From Plectrocnemia conspersa (taxonomy: Eukaryota > Arthropoda > Insecta > Trichoptera > Polycentropodidae), in contig VTFK01000331.1 of NCBI GenBank assembly GCA_009617715.1, positions 310,001 through 374,000 on the forward strand: 64,000 nt of DNA, written 5' to 3'. The translations under genes and the position numbers were made by a program. The notes under the pieces are model-generated. The model was not told the DNA's origin and made no database searches. It saw only the letters and a program-made list of their open reading frames with translations. Each line of letters starts with the position of its first letter. The stretch's first letter is position 1. Shown in pieces: positions 34,605 to 47,600 of the stretch.

Positions 34605-34620
34605 TTTGGCGGGATTCAAA
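34605..34620 (-). promoter_or_regulatory. E2F-like and CHR-like composite site upstream of the NuSAP-like start
   Basis: The plus strand reads TTTGGCGGGATTCAAA. On the gene's strand this is TTTGAA immediately followed by TCCCGCCAAA, ending 15 bases upstream of the start codon. TTTGAA is the cell-cycle homology region core and TCCCGCCAAA is a strong E2F-type site. The pair fits a mitotic gene controlled by E2F/DREAM-type complexes, which supports the NuSAP-like assignment. The exact order and spacing differ from the standard CDE-CHR layout. Confidence 0.5.
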
Positions 34621-36064
34621 CAAAACCGTTAGCGCGGTAATGTTGGTAGCAACGCAGAATATTTTCGCGTATGGTATTATTGGAAAACAAAAAATTACAA
34701 ATGACACAAATTATAAAAATAAAATAAATTAATTATTTTTTTTAATAATTACCTGTAAAATATAACATGTTGCGGTTTATGGGTGTTGGTTTATAAGAGA
34801 TAACATTTTTTTTATTACTGTGGTTGATATTTATATATTTAAATAAGATATTATGCTTTTTAATGTAATAATACTTTTTTGACACTTATTTCAAAGTAAG
34901 TAGCATAGCTAGGAGGAAGGGAATTAAGCACTTCTAGTCTATAATCTAATCCAGTCTTATTCTTTTAATGAAAACTCGGATAAATTAAAAACATTTTTAT
35001 AAAAAAATAAACTGCAATAACTCACAGGTTAATACGTCAATAGTAATAAATTTGATTAAATACAATAAAAAATATAACAAATTATACATTAAAAAAAAAC
35101 AATACAATGGATCGTTAATGACGATATTAAAGGATTACTCTAATGACATGTGAATAATCACGAGATACTGAATTTTGTTAAAAGATAAAGAAAGAGTGAC
35201 CCAAAAAAGAAATGCAAAAATTTAATAAACTTTATGTTATTGTTTAGGAGTATACTACACTTATTTTGCCGAATCTTTTACAAGTGTCAACTAAATTATG
35301 ATTATGAAATAATTAATAGTGTTTCTCGTTGAAATAAAAAAATACTATGGAGTTTTATAAATAATTTCACTTTACTCTCACAATTCTAAAATTAAAATGT
35401 ACATGTAATTGCGAGAAAATATGAAAAATAACACATCTATATACGATTTTACCGTGTTAATCATCATATTATTATAATAATATTGAATGTTATTGACTGA
35501 ATGTTTTTTTGGTTTGGCTGCTTTTGGGGCAGCCAGAGCAGACATCTGTGACATTCCTTCCGCATAAAAATAGTACTTTTTTAAAACAAAGCAGACTCGA
35601 TGTCGACGGACTGCTCCTTATCCAAGATAAAATTAAAAACGTATTCAACCAACAAGTAATTGCCTGAAATATTTATCGTGAAAAAGTTAAAATATTACAT
35701 TTTGAAAATTTAATATTTTTTAACTTTTTTTGGTATGTTTGGTCGCCCCTAAAACCAGCCACCCACGTGTTTTGCACGCGTTGCACGCTGGGTAGGTTCG
35801 GTCCTGCTTGAATTAATTATATGGTGAAAATTTGTATTGGAAAATAAGTATCAAGGGTTCTAGTATCAAAATCAAATACATACATTTTATCTTGTACCAT
35901 CGCAAAAATGATTTAATTACATGTTCGTTATTCTAATTAGTTAAGTGTGGATTTAATGTACTATACTGTACTATCACAAGTACTATAACTAAAAAGAGGA
36001 AAGGCTCACAGGTCATTTTCCGTGAAGATTTAACGCTGCTGCTGATACAAATACAGTTAAATGG
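34621..36064. other. AT-rich intergenic DNA upstream of the NuSAP-like gene
   Basis: No coding frame or defined repeat. A slightly more complex patch at 35500-35560 and 35740-35810 (tttgcacgcgttgcacgctg) remains unexplained. Confidence 0.4.
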
Positions 36065-36267
36065 TAGTGTGGGAGCCTTAGATTTGTTATGGCCAAAACT
36101 TGGCGGCACTTGAGTAGCACTGGCGTGACGGTTATTCTCTCGATTGGCAATCTTCCAAACATTCGGACGCGTCGTCTCGCGTCCACGTTTTATAACCATG
36201 TAAACAACTCAGATATTCAATAAAAACACTACTGCTGCGGCTCAATCTGTGTCTAATTGCCACCCGT
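36065..36267 (+). repeat. MITE family A, solo right arm
   Basis: Runs from gtgggagccttagatttgtt, through ggccaaaacttggcggcact and cgcgtcgtctcgcgtccac, to ctgcggctcaatctgtgtct and aattgccacccgtc. Very close to 5241-5458, including the GC-rich inner part. Confidence 0.8.
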
Positions 36268-36598
36268 CTTTCATTCTTATTAATTAATAAAAGCAACGTA
36301 ATGCGTATTTTATTTTTAGTTACATAATTTTAACTTAGGGGAAAAAATAAGTACTGCGAGCCTTTCACGAGATAAAGCCCTTTTATAGACTGTAGCCTAA
36401 ATCAACTCTACATAAAGGGCTATGTTTACAGAATAGTTTTAAACTATATTCTTTAAAACGCATGATTTGATTGTTAATTATGATTTAATATATGTATATG
36501 GCACGACTTCAATTTTGTGGATTTGATACTAATCATGGCCGATATTTTCGTTGCTAAGACGCGAAGGCGGTGAAGTGACGTGCTACGGTCCTTCAATC

Positions 36599-37315
36599 AT
36601 GGTATTATGAACTGATTTTTCCCTTAATTAAATTTTATTTTTATGTTAACAAACGTATTTTTATCATATTTTGAAATCGATTTACCGATTTTAAGTATGA
36701 CTTGGTATTTTTTCACCATATATCCGCCCATTAGTGAAACTGATACCAAATGTCATCTATCCAATAGATAAAAACGTCAATTTTTCACCGATGACTTAAA
36801 TCCGATTCGATTTCAGATTCGTTTTATACTGATTCAAAACCGCGCTGGCAAGACGCGTCTGGCGAAATGGTACATGAATTTCGACGACGACGAGAAACAG
36901 AAACTCATCGAAGAAGTTCACGCCGTCGTTACAGTGAGAGATGCTAAACACACGAACTTCGTCGAGGTTTGTCATTCGAGTACGAACAGTTCGTTTTCTG
37001 TACGATTTCATTTTGTATAAATTAATATTTCGATTACAGTTCAGGAATTTCAAAATCGTATACAGGCGATATGCCGGATTATACTTTTGCATATGCGTAG
37101 ACGTCAACGACAACAACTTGTGCTATCTGGAAGCCATCCACAATTTCGTGGAAGTATTGAACGAGTATTTCCACAATGTCTGCGAACTTGATTTAGTCTT
37201 TAACTTCTACAAAGTGTACACCGTCGTCGACGAAATGTTCTTAGCGGGCGAAATTCGCGAAACATCTCAAACGAAGGTCCTCAAGCAGTTGTTGATGTTG
37301 AATTCTCTCGAATAA
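36599..37315 (+). CDS. AP-2sigma: AP-2 complex sigma subunit (sigma2 adaptin)
   Basis: Smallest subunit of the AP-2 clathrin adaptor that selects cargo at the plasma membrane. Exon 1 contributes only the ATG (36599-36601), exon 2 is 36817-36966 and exon 3 is 37040-37315. The product is 142 residues, exactly the length of mammalian AP2S1. The sequence is nearly invariant: [109 protein letters not shown]. An ATG-only first exon also occurs in AP2S1 genes elsewhere. The start is fixed by cttcaatcATG|gtattatg. Confidence 0.98.
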
Positions 37316-37567
37316 CGTACAAGCTCTCTATGTTAATTAAATAGTTTAAAGAATACTATAATTATATAGCTTAAATTGAGATCTGAGGTTGTTGATTAGA
37401 AACGCAACATTTTTATCATTTATATTATTTTAAATGAAATTTTTAAAATCAAATGCTAATATTTATTAAAATTATTATTCGTGCTCATTTTTTGTTGCTA
37501 TAAAATTGACCGATGTGTTCATTAAATTTTAATGATGATATTTTTCTCATCATATTTATAATTTTTC

Positions 37568-37573
37568 AATAAA
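37568..37573 (+). terminator. Polyadenylation signal of AP-2 sigma
   Basis: AATAAA 253 bases after the AP-2 sigma stop codon, in AT-rich 3' DNA. Confidence 0.5.
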
Positions 37574-38086
37574 ACACGATTGATATGAATGAATATAATC
37601 ATAATAATTTTGTATCTATAATATATTATTTATCCATATATAAAAACAGATGCATTCCGTCAGTATTGAGATTGATATAGTGATCGTTTTGTTTTAGTAT
37701 GTTATAGGAAATTATTTAAGATTGAAAAACATGTGTTTGTAGATGTTTGTTGCTATGACGTGCTTTATAATATAATTTCATAGCCAAAGTCGTTAATATG
37801 AATTTATCATTATATAATATAAAATATAAATTCAGAAAGAATGGTGTTACATACTTGTTAATATACATATATAGATTTAGTGCGTTTGCATATTTAACTA
37901 TGCGATTTAACGTTGGTCCTAATTCACTTAGGAAAGCAATAATGTGAAAAGTTTATTTTACAATTCATGTTCTCGAAACATTGTTGTGCACATAATATAT
38001 CAAATATATAACTGTATAAATTATTGTGTATATCATAATATAATTATTGTATAAATGTAATGAAATCGTTGTTTTAATCGAATCCA
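37574..38086. other. AT-rich spacer between convergent genes
   Basis: Lies between the 3' ends of AP-2 sigma (plus) and the odorant receptor (minus). Contains only AT-rich 3' flanks; no gene seen. Confidence 0.5.
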
Positions 38087-41020
38087 TTATTTAAACACTG
38101 TTAACAACAAATTTAGCAGAGCCCATGATTGTTGTGCTGTCTAAAAATAATAAAAATATTAATAAACACATCTTAGAGAATAGTATTCACGCTGTAAAAT
38201 GGTATCACTTCTGTGAAAAGTTTAAGGCTGACTGGTCGAAACATAGTGGCGATTTGAAGCGACTTTTGAGATCTCATCATTACGATCATAAGTGTCGATC
38301 GCAGTGACAAATCTGCCGATTTTTCCCAAGAACACTCATAAGCAGATTGGCAAACTGACAAGCTCTAAAATTTTATAGAAGTCATTATAGGAATTGAGAG
38401 TTATGAACAGTTATAAATTACCTTTTCAATCAACAGATCGCCGTAATAGCTTGGAATGAAGGTGTGGAAAATCGTCGCCACAAAGAACATTGTGAATTCG
38501 TAGGGAAACTCACCATTTTTGATGCACTGAAATATCACAGGAATTATTTGATTATAACTAAGGATTTGATATAATATTACTGGTTTTGGATAACTTAAGA
38601 CATATTATATTAGCATTGAGGAGAGAACTATGGCCTCCATAGAACATCGACGAGATACAATGATATCAATAAGACCTACTAATTGTATTTACGAATCACG
38701 AATAACAGAACCACACAAAATACTAAACATGCAAATATCGATCGAAAAGCGTCTCAAAAAATCACTTTTATAAAATATACCCTCGAAGGAAACGTTTGCT
38801 CATTTCGAGAAGTATTATAGATAAGTTGCAACCCTCATAGTCATAAGAAATACGTATTTTATAACATATAGCACCGTATTCCACAAAAAAGACTTTTCAG
38901 AGCAAACACATTATAAATAACAATTTTTTAAGTACATATATAATAACAATGGAACCATTCTGAAATTTTGGACAAATATTCGACAGTGACAAGTAGATAA
39001 ATAAAATAAATAAAAAAAAAAAATATTACAAATTAAATTTTATGCAAATTCTATTTACGTCCCACTACCTCCAATTGGTGTAAGAAAAGACAAATAAGCT
39101 GAGAAGCTTTTTTTAGTTACATATTTACAGCACATCATGTGGCAACAGAAAGATGCAATTAGGTGAAGTACGTTATTGGTCTTAACCGATCCTGTGCTTA
39201 AGCACAACCCATCAAGATTTCTTGCTGCTAATGCATGTCTATAGCCTATGCATAGCATTTAAAGCTCCATCTGGATGTATTTTATGGAGTATGTGGCCAA
39301 CACTGGATCGGTTATAGAATTCATTGCTAATTTTAATAGTGCATCAGCGTAGTGTTTTCATAATCTGCTAATGGTTCCTTAAAGACCTAAAATTTCATAA
39401 ATTCTAAGTCTAGATAAATATGAATGTCGGGCATTTAAAAACGTGTTCAATCATGTTGTTAAGACCTTTACTACAGTTTTTTTGTCAAAATAAATTTAAA
39501 ATCTGCCTTCAATTATCCTCTGTACAGTTTATCATAAATTTAATATAACACAAACATATTTATTAACATACACTGATTATTTGGAAAGCTGAAGCCGTTG
39601 TTAAAAAAGAAGAAAAAGAGAACACTGCTTCGTAGACAGAACTAGACATTTCACTTATGTCTACAGCAAATCTAGAATAAAATGACAGTAAACTTTATTT
39701 AATTATATGTACCTTTATGTAACTTATAGAAACAATGTCGGACATGTCTCATTTGCCTATTTATAAAGAGTGAAATAAAAAAATTTGTACATTATTGGTC
39801 ATTAAATATAATTTTTTATGATAAGTATTAAATTTAATGAATAATCGAGATATCAAAGCCTTAGAAACTCTATTGAAAATGTAAATGCTGGACTTTGATT
39901 GTTTGTTTTTATTTGTCTGAATTTGATATAACTTTTCTTAGAACACGTCTGCATTAGAAGTAATATACAACATAAAAATGGATATAGTATCTGATATTGT
40001 TTCTAAACGTTATTAATGTAAAATTTTATAAGCTAGGCAGGGCTCAGAATGGAAATCTATTTTAGTAATATATTTTTAGTACTCGGTATTAACATAATCG
40101 GAACATTTAACGATTCAGAGCAGTACTTTAATTTATTTTGCTCCATTCTAAGCCCTACGATTAAAATTTTTAAAGTAATACTCGTATATTGTTTGAAGCT
40201 GTTCGATAATTTCATTCATCTTCTTTTTGGAATAATCTGTCATGTTTTCTACATCTTCTTCAGAAGTGTTACTATTGTATAGTTCTGACAATTTTATTTT
40301 TACTATTTCTAATTGTCCACATGTGTGCAATACGAATATCGGCATCATTGGATCAAAGCCAATGTACAAAAGCATTGAAAACATATCCAAGAATATTTCA
40401 TATATGAAGAACACCTCGTATAATGGAAAGTCATATTTTTTGTCGTCCATCCACGGTAATATTACATAAAATACCATAAATTTTTGTGGCATTGTTTCAT
40501 ATAAATATGAATAAGCTGTAAAAATTAAAGCTGACGATATGAAAACGAGACCAACCATGATGACCATGATTGACCAAATGTCCTGTAACCACACTCCGCG
40601 TATCGCATGTTGTTTTACAATGTTCCTGCATGTTTGATTCAATTGCTCGGTAGCGAATTTGTAATCGTCATCCATCCGTCTTATAATCGATATAATGGTC
40701 TTCTTGTGGTAGATGATGAGGGTCATTTTGATTTGCATCGTTATGGATAGGAATAAAATAGACAATTGCCTAGTGGCATCTTTGAAATCTTTAGCTTTGA
40801 TATCCAGCGTCATTGTGTAGAGAAGAAAGCAGTTGCCAGATGTCATTAACAAGTATGAAAATATTATACGTGAAAGTGTGTAGATTGTTAGAGGTTTAGG
40901 ATACACTCCATTTATTAACAATCCTATAGAAGACATTTGAAACGTTTTTCTAAACGTTGTCAGATGAAATTCATCGATTGGGAGTCTGTTGTACGGGTCA
41001 AGAAATGCTTTGATGTTCAT
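38087..41020 (-). CDS. Insect odorant receptor, complete five-exon gene
   Basis: Ligand-gated odorant receptor subunit that would act with Orco in olfactory neuron membranes. Exons: 41020-40182, 39671-39572, 38526-38422, 38364-38209 and 38140-38087. All GT-AG sites and phases agree, giving 417 residues, the normal size for the family. The N-terminal exon carries several hydrophobic segments and the family phrase VLHTCGQLEIVKIKLSELYN. Exon 2 is FAVDISEMSSSVYEAVFSFS with FLTTASAFQ. Exon 3 has PYEFTMFFVATIFHTFIPSY and YGDLLIEK. Exon 4 starts SLSVCQSAYECSWEKS and holds the signature LMIVMMRSQKSLQIATMFRP followed by VSLKLFT. A 17-residue last exon ends SWALLNLLLTVFK. The junction after LFTE (A|GTGATA) is a weak donor; without it the frame stops at VIPFYSVNTIL. 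No disabling change is seen. Ligand cannot be inferred. Confidence 0.9.
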
Positions 41021-41678
41021 GATTGTAGATATACACGGAATGTGAAAAATATACTGCAATATTTTATTTAAAAATTGCCTTTTTATGTTATTATATAGGA
41101 CGGGAGAAACTAATTATTATATACATACATATGTATTTGAAAGCTAGGGTTAGCACAATATCATTAAGCATTAATAATCATTATTTTTTAAACTTCATCA
41201 AAAGCAAATTATAAAGTTAAACTACCCAGTAGGAATATTGTATAAAAATACACATGTTTTTGAACTAAACGAGGTATTTATTTATTTACACATTATCAGA
41301 CGTACCAGTCTAGAACACATAAAGCAAATAATAACAAATTTATGCATCTCGAGTTGTCAACTTATTCACGCCCGCCACAGATATAATATATTGAACCCAA
41401 GTTAAATACTACATTTCTTTTCTTAATGTGCTACTAAAGTATTTAGGAAAGCTATTTTATGTTGTATTTTTTTTTAAGTACAAAAAAAACAAAGATTTTA
41501 CCAAAAGTACATTTTGTACCTATGTAAAACGTTATTTCAGACTTACAACAATATTTTATTAAAGGTTTGATATAATTACGTATTTTAAATTATTATATAA
41601 AGCATAAAAATAAAAATAAAATATCTTGTATTATTTTCATAATACAACCCTAGTTATTTAACATAATTATATATCCAG

Positions 41679-44600
41679 TCAAAAGAAAGTTTCATATTCA
41701 TCATGATGATGGTATCCTTTAATTATCCCTTTCGGTTTAGATGTTTTGACATTTTCCTGTAATATGACAAGCAAAGGGTTATATTAACTCAATTTATTAA
41801 AAATGTATGTTGTAGCCTTGAATAAAAATTTTAATTGATTAAATGAATATTACTTAAATATTTTCAGGTAAATTGAATATCATTATTATTTTATTATATT
41901 TAATTTAGTGGTAAATATTTTTTAAAAGGTAGCAATAAAAGTGAAAATAAATGGAAAATTATTAATTAAAATAATAATATAAAAATACAGTGTAGGATTT
42001 ATTCATGTTTAATTAGTAGAGTAGATGAGTAATAAATTAATATAATCTATTTATTATATATAAATTATCTAAAAAACAACAAACAAAACCTTTATTAATA
42101 ATGATACCAAAATATCTCATTTAGGATAGTGATACATTTTTCGGTCAACAATCGAATTGCGATTAGCGCAAAAGTGCGAATTTCACATATTAAAACATAA
42201 TTTTGCACACGACCCAATAAAACAATTCATTTGCACACGACACTACAAATTTGTCTTGACTTATCATTTCAGATTACCAGAGCTACCTGTGATAAAGTGC
42301 ACTTGACAATATATTCACGTATATACCGTTTATTGTTAAGAATATATTGTTAATAATAATAATATTTATTTATATCTTAAATATACAAAGATCTATGTAA
42401 TCTACTAATGGGTATTCTGTCTTGATGTATAGAATATGATAAATAATATATAATCCATAAAATATTTAACCAAACTTTTTTAAATAAAATAATTTTTAAT
42501 CAATTATCGTGAATACTATAATATGTTGTGTAAAATGTGTTCATTAATAAAGTTTAGAAATAAGTAATACAAAATAAATTATAATAAACATATGCGTTCT
42601 ATAAAATAATATTCAACACATCTATTAAATATTAAAAATATTACTTGTGTTAAAAAGTTTTGTATATATAATTGATGTATAATTAATCATGTGAACATAC
42701 GTTAAGTAATATATTCAGTAATTAATAATAGTAACGTTAACTTAGTTATTTAATATGCATTCGTGTTGTTTATTTATTTTTACGTCGTAGCTTAATTATG
42801 TGTGTTTCAAATATTATGTATATATGTATGTAGATGCTTTTTTTAAATTTCAGAATACAAACAATCAAACAATTAATAATGATACGTAAGTATTGAGATA
42901 TTTATGGTGAGTAAGATTATTGAAAGGTTGGAATAAACAGATGTTTCATTTTGAGTATTTTAATATTTTTTTATGTTCATTGTTAGGTAAAAGCATTTGT
43001 AGCATAAAATAATTTCTTAGATTAAAAATATAATATATGATTAAAAATAGCTAATGGTAGGACATACATGACATAACCTTAAATCTTCCAATCATATTTA
43101 TCAGTAATTTAAGATGTGTTATATATGTAAGTAAAATATGTTTATCCTAGTTCTTCCACAGATTCATGAAATAGAAATAAATAAATTTAGATTAAGATTA
43201 CGAAAAAAAGTATAGTATAATTTTGTATATGTATATTTTTTATAATATTAAACTTACATATTATATTATTTTAATTAACGTTTATCAATACTTTAACGTG
43301 TTTGTACATTTAATAACAATAAAAACCATTTAATTTTGTGTTTTAATTAAAAATAATAATACAACAATCAAGAAACATTAAAAAAAAACTTTTTGGATTT
43401 ATAATTGGCTAATAATGCACTTATAATTGGCAACAAATTAATTGTTAGTTTTTTAAAAATAATCGTCGATAACTTGTAAATAAAACAGTCAGTAATATTA
43501 TTTATATATGGTAAGTTAATAATTATAAAATATCAGTAATTTTGTATTAAAAGTTATAAACGGTCAGTAAGCTCCAATAATCGAACTATTTTTTTACTAC
43601 ATAAATATTTATTTTATTAATATAAATTATTTTAGATTCTTACGCTTCAGGTCAAAATATTTAATTTTAATGTGGAATATTTAATATAAAATTTTGTCTA
43701 TAAAATACTGAACATTTAATATAACAACTGATCATTATCTAAATTCTGACCAATTATTTTAGTAACTAACCATTTATTAAAATTAAAATTTACCTAAATT
43801 ACTAAACAAAATAAAATTAGCAGCTTCTTAAAAATAATTTATCAGTTACTTCTAAATTAAATTGTCAGTAATATTATCAATATATGGTCAGTTTATTAAT
43901 AAATTAGATACATATTTACACCACCTTCAGAATTACATGTGATTTTTATACATTAATATTTTATATTCGATTTTTCAGGAGTAATTTTATATAATATTTA
44001 TTAACGCTTATTATTACTCTCCATAAAAAACATAATTCATTCAAATAAATCATTATTTACTATTAAATAATTAAAAATAACATTTAAAATAAAAAAACAG
44101 ACACTAAACCAATTTTTATTTATATTACTGACCATTTTGACCAAACTAATGTACGTTTATTTAAATTACTGTTTAGTCAAAATCACTATGCAGAATGAAA
44201 TGATAGTAAATTTTACATAAAACGGTTAGTAATAATATTAATATATGTTCAGTAATAATTAGTATTTTAGTCAGTAACTTTTTGATTAACGGTTAGTAAA
44301 GTTCCAATAAAATAACTATTTTCTATAAATACATATTTACAACACTTTTATAAATTATGTTTAATTTTTATATAGTAATATTCCATATTCGATTTTTTCA
44401 AGAGTCATTTACTCATTTTAATTAATATCAACATTATTCGTTAAAATACCAACATTCATTAAAATTAATTACTAAAGATTAAATTATAAGTCAGGAAAAA
44501 TGGAAAAAAATAATTAATGATTATTTAACAACTGACCGTTAATTAAAGTTACTGACCATTTATTAAAACTACTGAACGATTAATTAAATTTCTGAGAAAA

Positions 44601-47600
44601 AAAAATAATCAAAATTATTGACCAAATAAATATAGATCTTTATAATTTTTATGTACTTGTTTTTTGTTATATTTTACACTACTAGATAAATAAAATAGAA
44701 TACGTAACTAATTTATATTTTTTTAAAACGCAAAAAATATTATTTTACGTTAGTAAAATGAAATTGGATAAAAAATTTTTTTTTTTTATATTTGGGTATT
44801 TTTAAAGTTATTTATTTAAATGGTTTTAAAAGATTTTCAATAAATTAAATATAATCGATTAAAAATAGGTTTTTAACGGATAAAATACATTTGGGATTAT
44901 TTAGACTTTAGTCTCCTAATTTCAATAACTAAATTTCAAAATTAAATAGAATAATAAATTACGATTGTAGGAAACTAAATTTTAATTTCAGTATATTCTT
45001 AAAAACTATTCTTGTAAAATTAATAATTACATGTCAGGTTTTTAAGAAAAATTTTTTTTTAGAATTTAATCAAGTAATTTTGTAGAGAACGTAAAATAAA
45101 ACACGTGACAAATTATTACTATAATATCAAATTGACGATTTCAACATTTCACTGTTTTATTAATAAGCATGAGATACGACAACATCTTTACTATAATAAT
45201 TTGCGATATATTGATTTACATTATTTGGTTAATATGTACATATATATGGATATAATTACAACTCTGCTTTTGTGATATTTTTAACGGAATTATATTTCTT
45301 CTGCTTATTCTGATCTGTATAAATTAAAAATTAGATCATAAATTCTTGCGCTAAAATAATTTTCTACATCTTTCTCTCACACAGGAAATGACAGTATTTT
45401 ATTTATCAAATAATTAAGGTGTGAAACTTTCGCAAAACTATTTTTGTTTGCAATTACTTTTTTTTATTACTTTCCCACAATAATTAAATTAAATTTTTAT
45501 CATCGATCCCCACCGTTTTGGAAGTTCTGCTTGGTCCAAAACCGCATTGCTGTGTAGTACTGCATGTATACATGTATATACATATACATATATATATTAA
45601 AAAGGTACATTCAAAAAAACATTATCTCAGTCGTTTCTCAACCGCCGAAGAGATATACTAATAAAAATATTATAATAATCTTGCTAGTATCTTATTAGGT
45701 AAGTGTCAATCATCACTTTGTACTGATATTATAAAAATGTTGGATCATATAATATTATTGTATATATTGTTCACTATGAAAAAACGATATCACTGATTTA
45801 TATTTTAAATTAATATATTTACTACCTATGTGAAAAAATATTAAGTTCGGAGATGTATTCAAGTTGTAATTGTTGCAATTTATGTGCATAAATTAAACGG
45901 TAATTAGTTAAAACGTTCCAAAACAGATTTCAGAGAATTTAGAGATTATTTTTATTTGTATGGGTATATTATTTTTGTATTTAATAAAACTATAATTAAA
46001 GTAACGATAATACTATCTTTCACTCTAACTTGTTTTATCGCAGCCAACAATTGAAAAAATAACATAATTTTATCAATAGTTTTTAAAAATAGTTGTTGAT
46101 TATAACAATAATTGACTAAAATCTTAATCAGCGTGTCACCATAACTCAGCATATATTGAGTATTTATGATTTATCCGAAAAAAAAATATCAAAACAGTTT
46201 GCTCATTTAATTTATGCATATCAGTAGTATTCGTGTATTGTGTTTATTTATATTATTAATAATTCAGTAGGTGTAAGATAAAACCAAGGACATACAACAC
46301 AAAAACGATGTCACTTTAGCTACGACATTCATTCACACCTGAAATACCGTTGTTTTTTATCACTCACCGTAAATAAATTCGTAAATAAATTTATTTATAA
46401 ATTCATAAATTTAATTAATTTTATTTATAAATTTATGAAGATTTTATTATAAAATTATTAAATAATAATGTATACAAAGCGAATGGCCACATTGTATAAC
46501 ATGCGGTTGTCCATATTAAGTAATAACTAAAAATATTTGTAATATTGTGATTTACGTATGAGACTACGTGTTTTTGAAGATCAATAATATGTTATGTTTT
46601 GCGGTTTACTCTTTGAGATAAAATACCATTTGATTAAAAATAAAAACAAATAATTTGCACAGTACATAAGTAAATTACTTGCTACTACACTTGCGGTTTA
46701 AATAAGTATAATTATTGAAAATTAATCAACTAAATTCTGGTTAATGTAATATGTTAAGGTTTTCCGGATTTTCAGAGCATCCGGGTGAATCAACTATAGA
46801 TAATATAATAGTATTTTAAAAATAATTCATATATCATGAAGTATTGTTTAAAAACACGTTTTTATAAAAATAAGTTTTGCTCCTATGGGTTATATATATT
46901 ATAGTTATAATATTTTGTGGTCAATCTCTTTGTTTAAAGATAACAAATAGTTCGTAATGCCGTTTCTACGATAAATGATTTTAGAAGAACCGTGCATTAT
47001 ATTATTCTTTGGCAAATGTGTGTAGGTAAAATGTTGATTAAAATATAATATAAATTCTTACAAACAACTATTTTACTATGAGATTCTTTATGTTATTACT
47101 AATATATTTACCAGGCTTTGCCTGTGATTTGTTCCAGTTATAAACTGTTTTTTCTTTGTTGTTGAATTATTGCCATCTCCACTCACATATGTATGTAAAT
47201 ACATACAGATTTGTATGTAAATACATACAGATTTGTATTTTCGATGTTTCTCTCGATTCACTAAGACAAAGCACTAACCAGGAGAAAAATATTATTTGCT
47301 CTCAAATGACTATTATGACTTATTTATTATCATAGTCGAGTTATTATTGTTATGCCTCAATCACATATGAAGTATTCGTTTCAAAAACAGTATGTTCATA
47401 GTTTTCGAAACTGACTTCATTATTCCAATCGTTCTAATCATTTGAATGTGGAAGAAATGTCTAAAAAAGTAACATGGTAAAAGCTAGAAATACCAAGGAT
47501 ATTTTATGTTTTTATGGCAAAACCATATTAAAATTATATTATTGTAATTTTGTGGCTTTACTATAGATAACTTGCAGCTTAAAAATGTGTTAAAATAATT

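Noticed and set aside
38590..38700. Candidate middle exon for the odorant receptor (LIDIIVSRRC...)
   Set aside because: Phase and sequence fit poorly; the exon at 39572-39671 fits both neighbours' phases and the family sequence.
43487..44610. CRISPR-like array of repeated words
   Set aside because: Repeats are short, degenerate and occur in both orientations with variable spacing in an insect genome; foldback transposon units fit far better.
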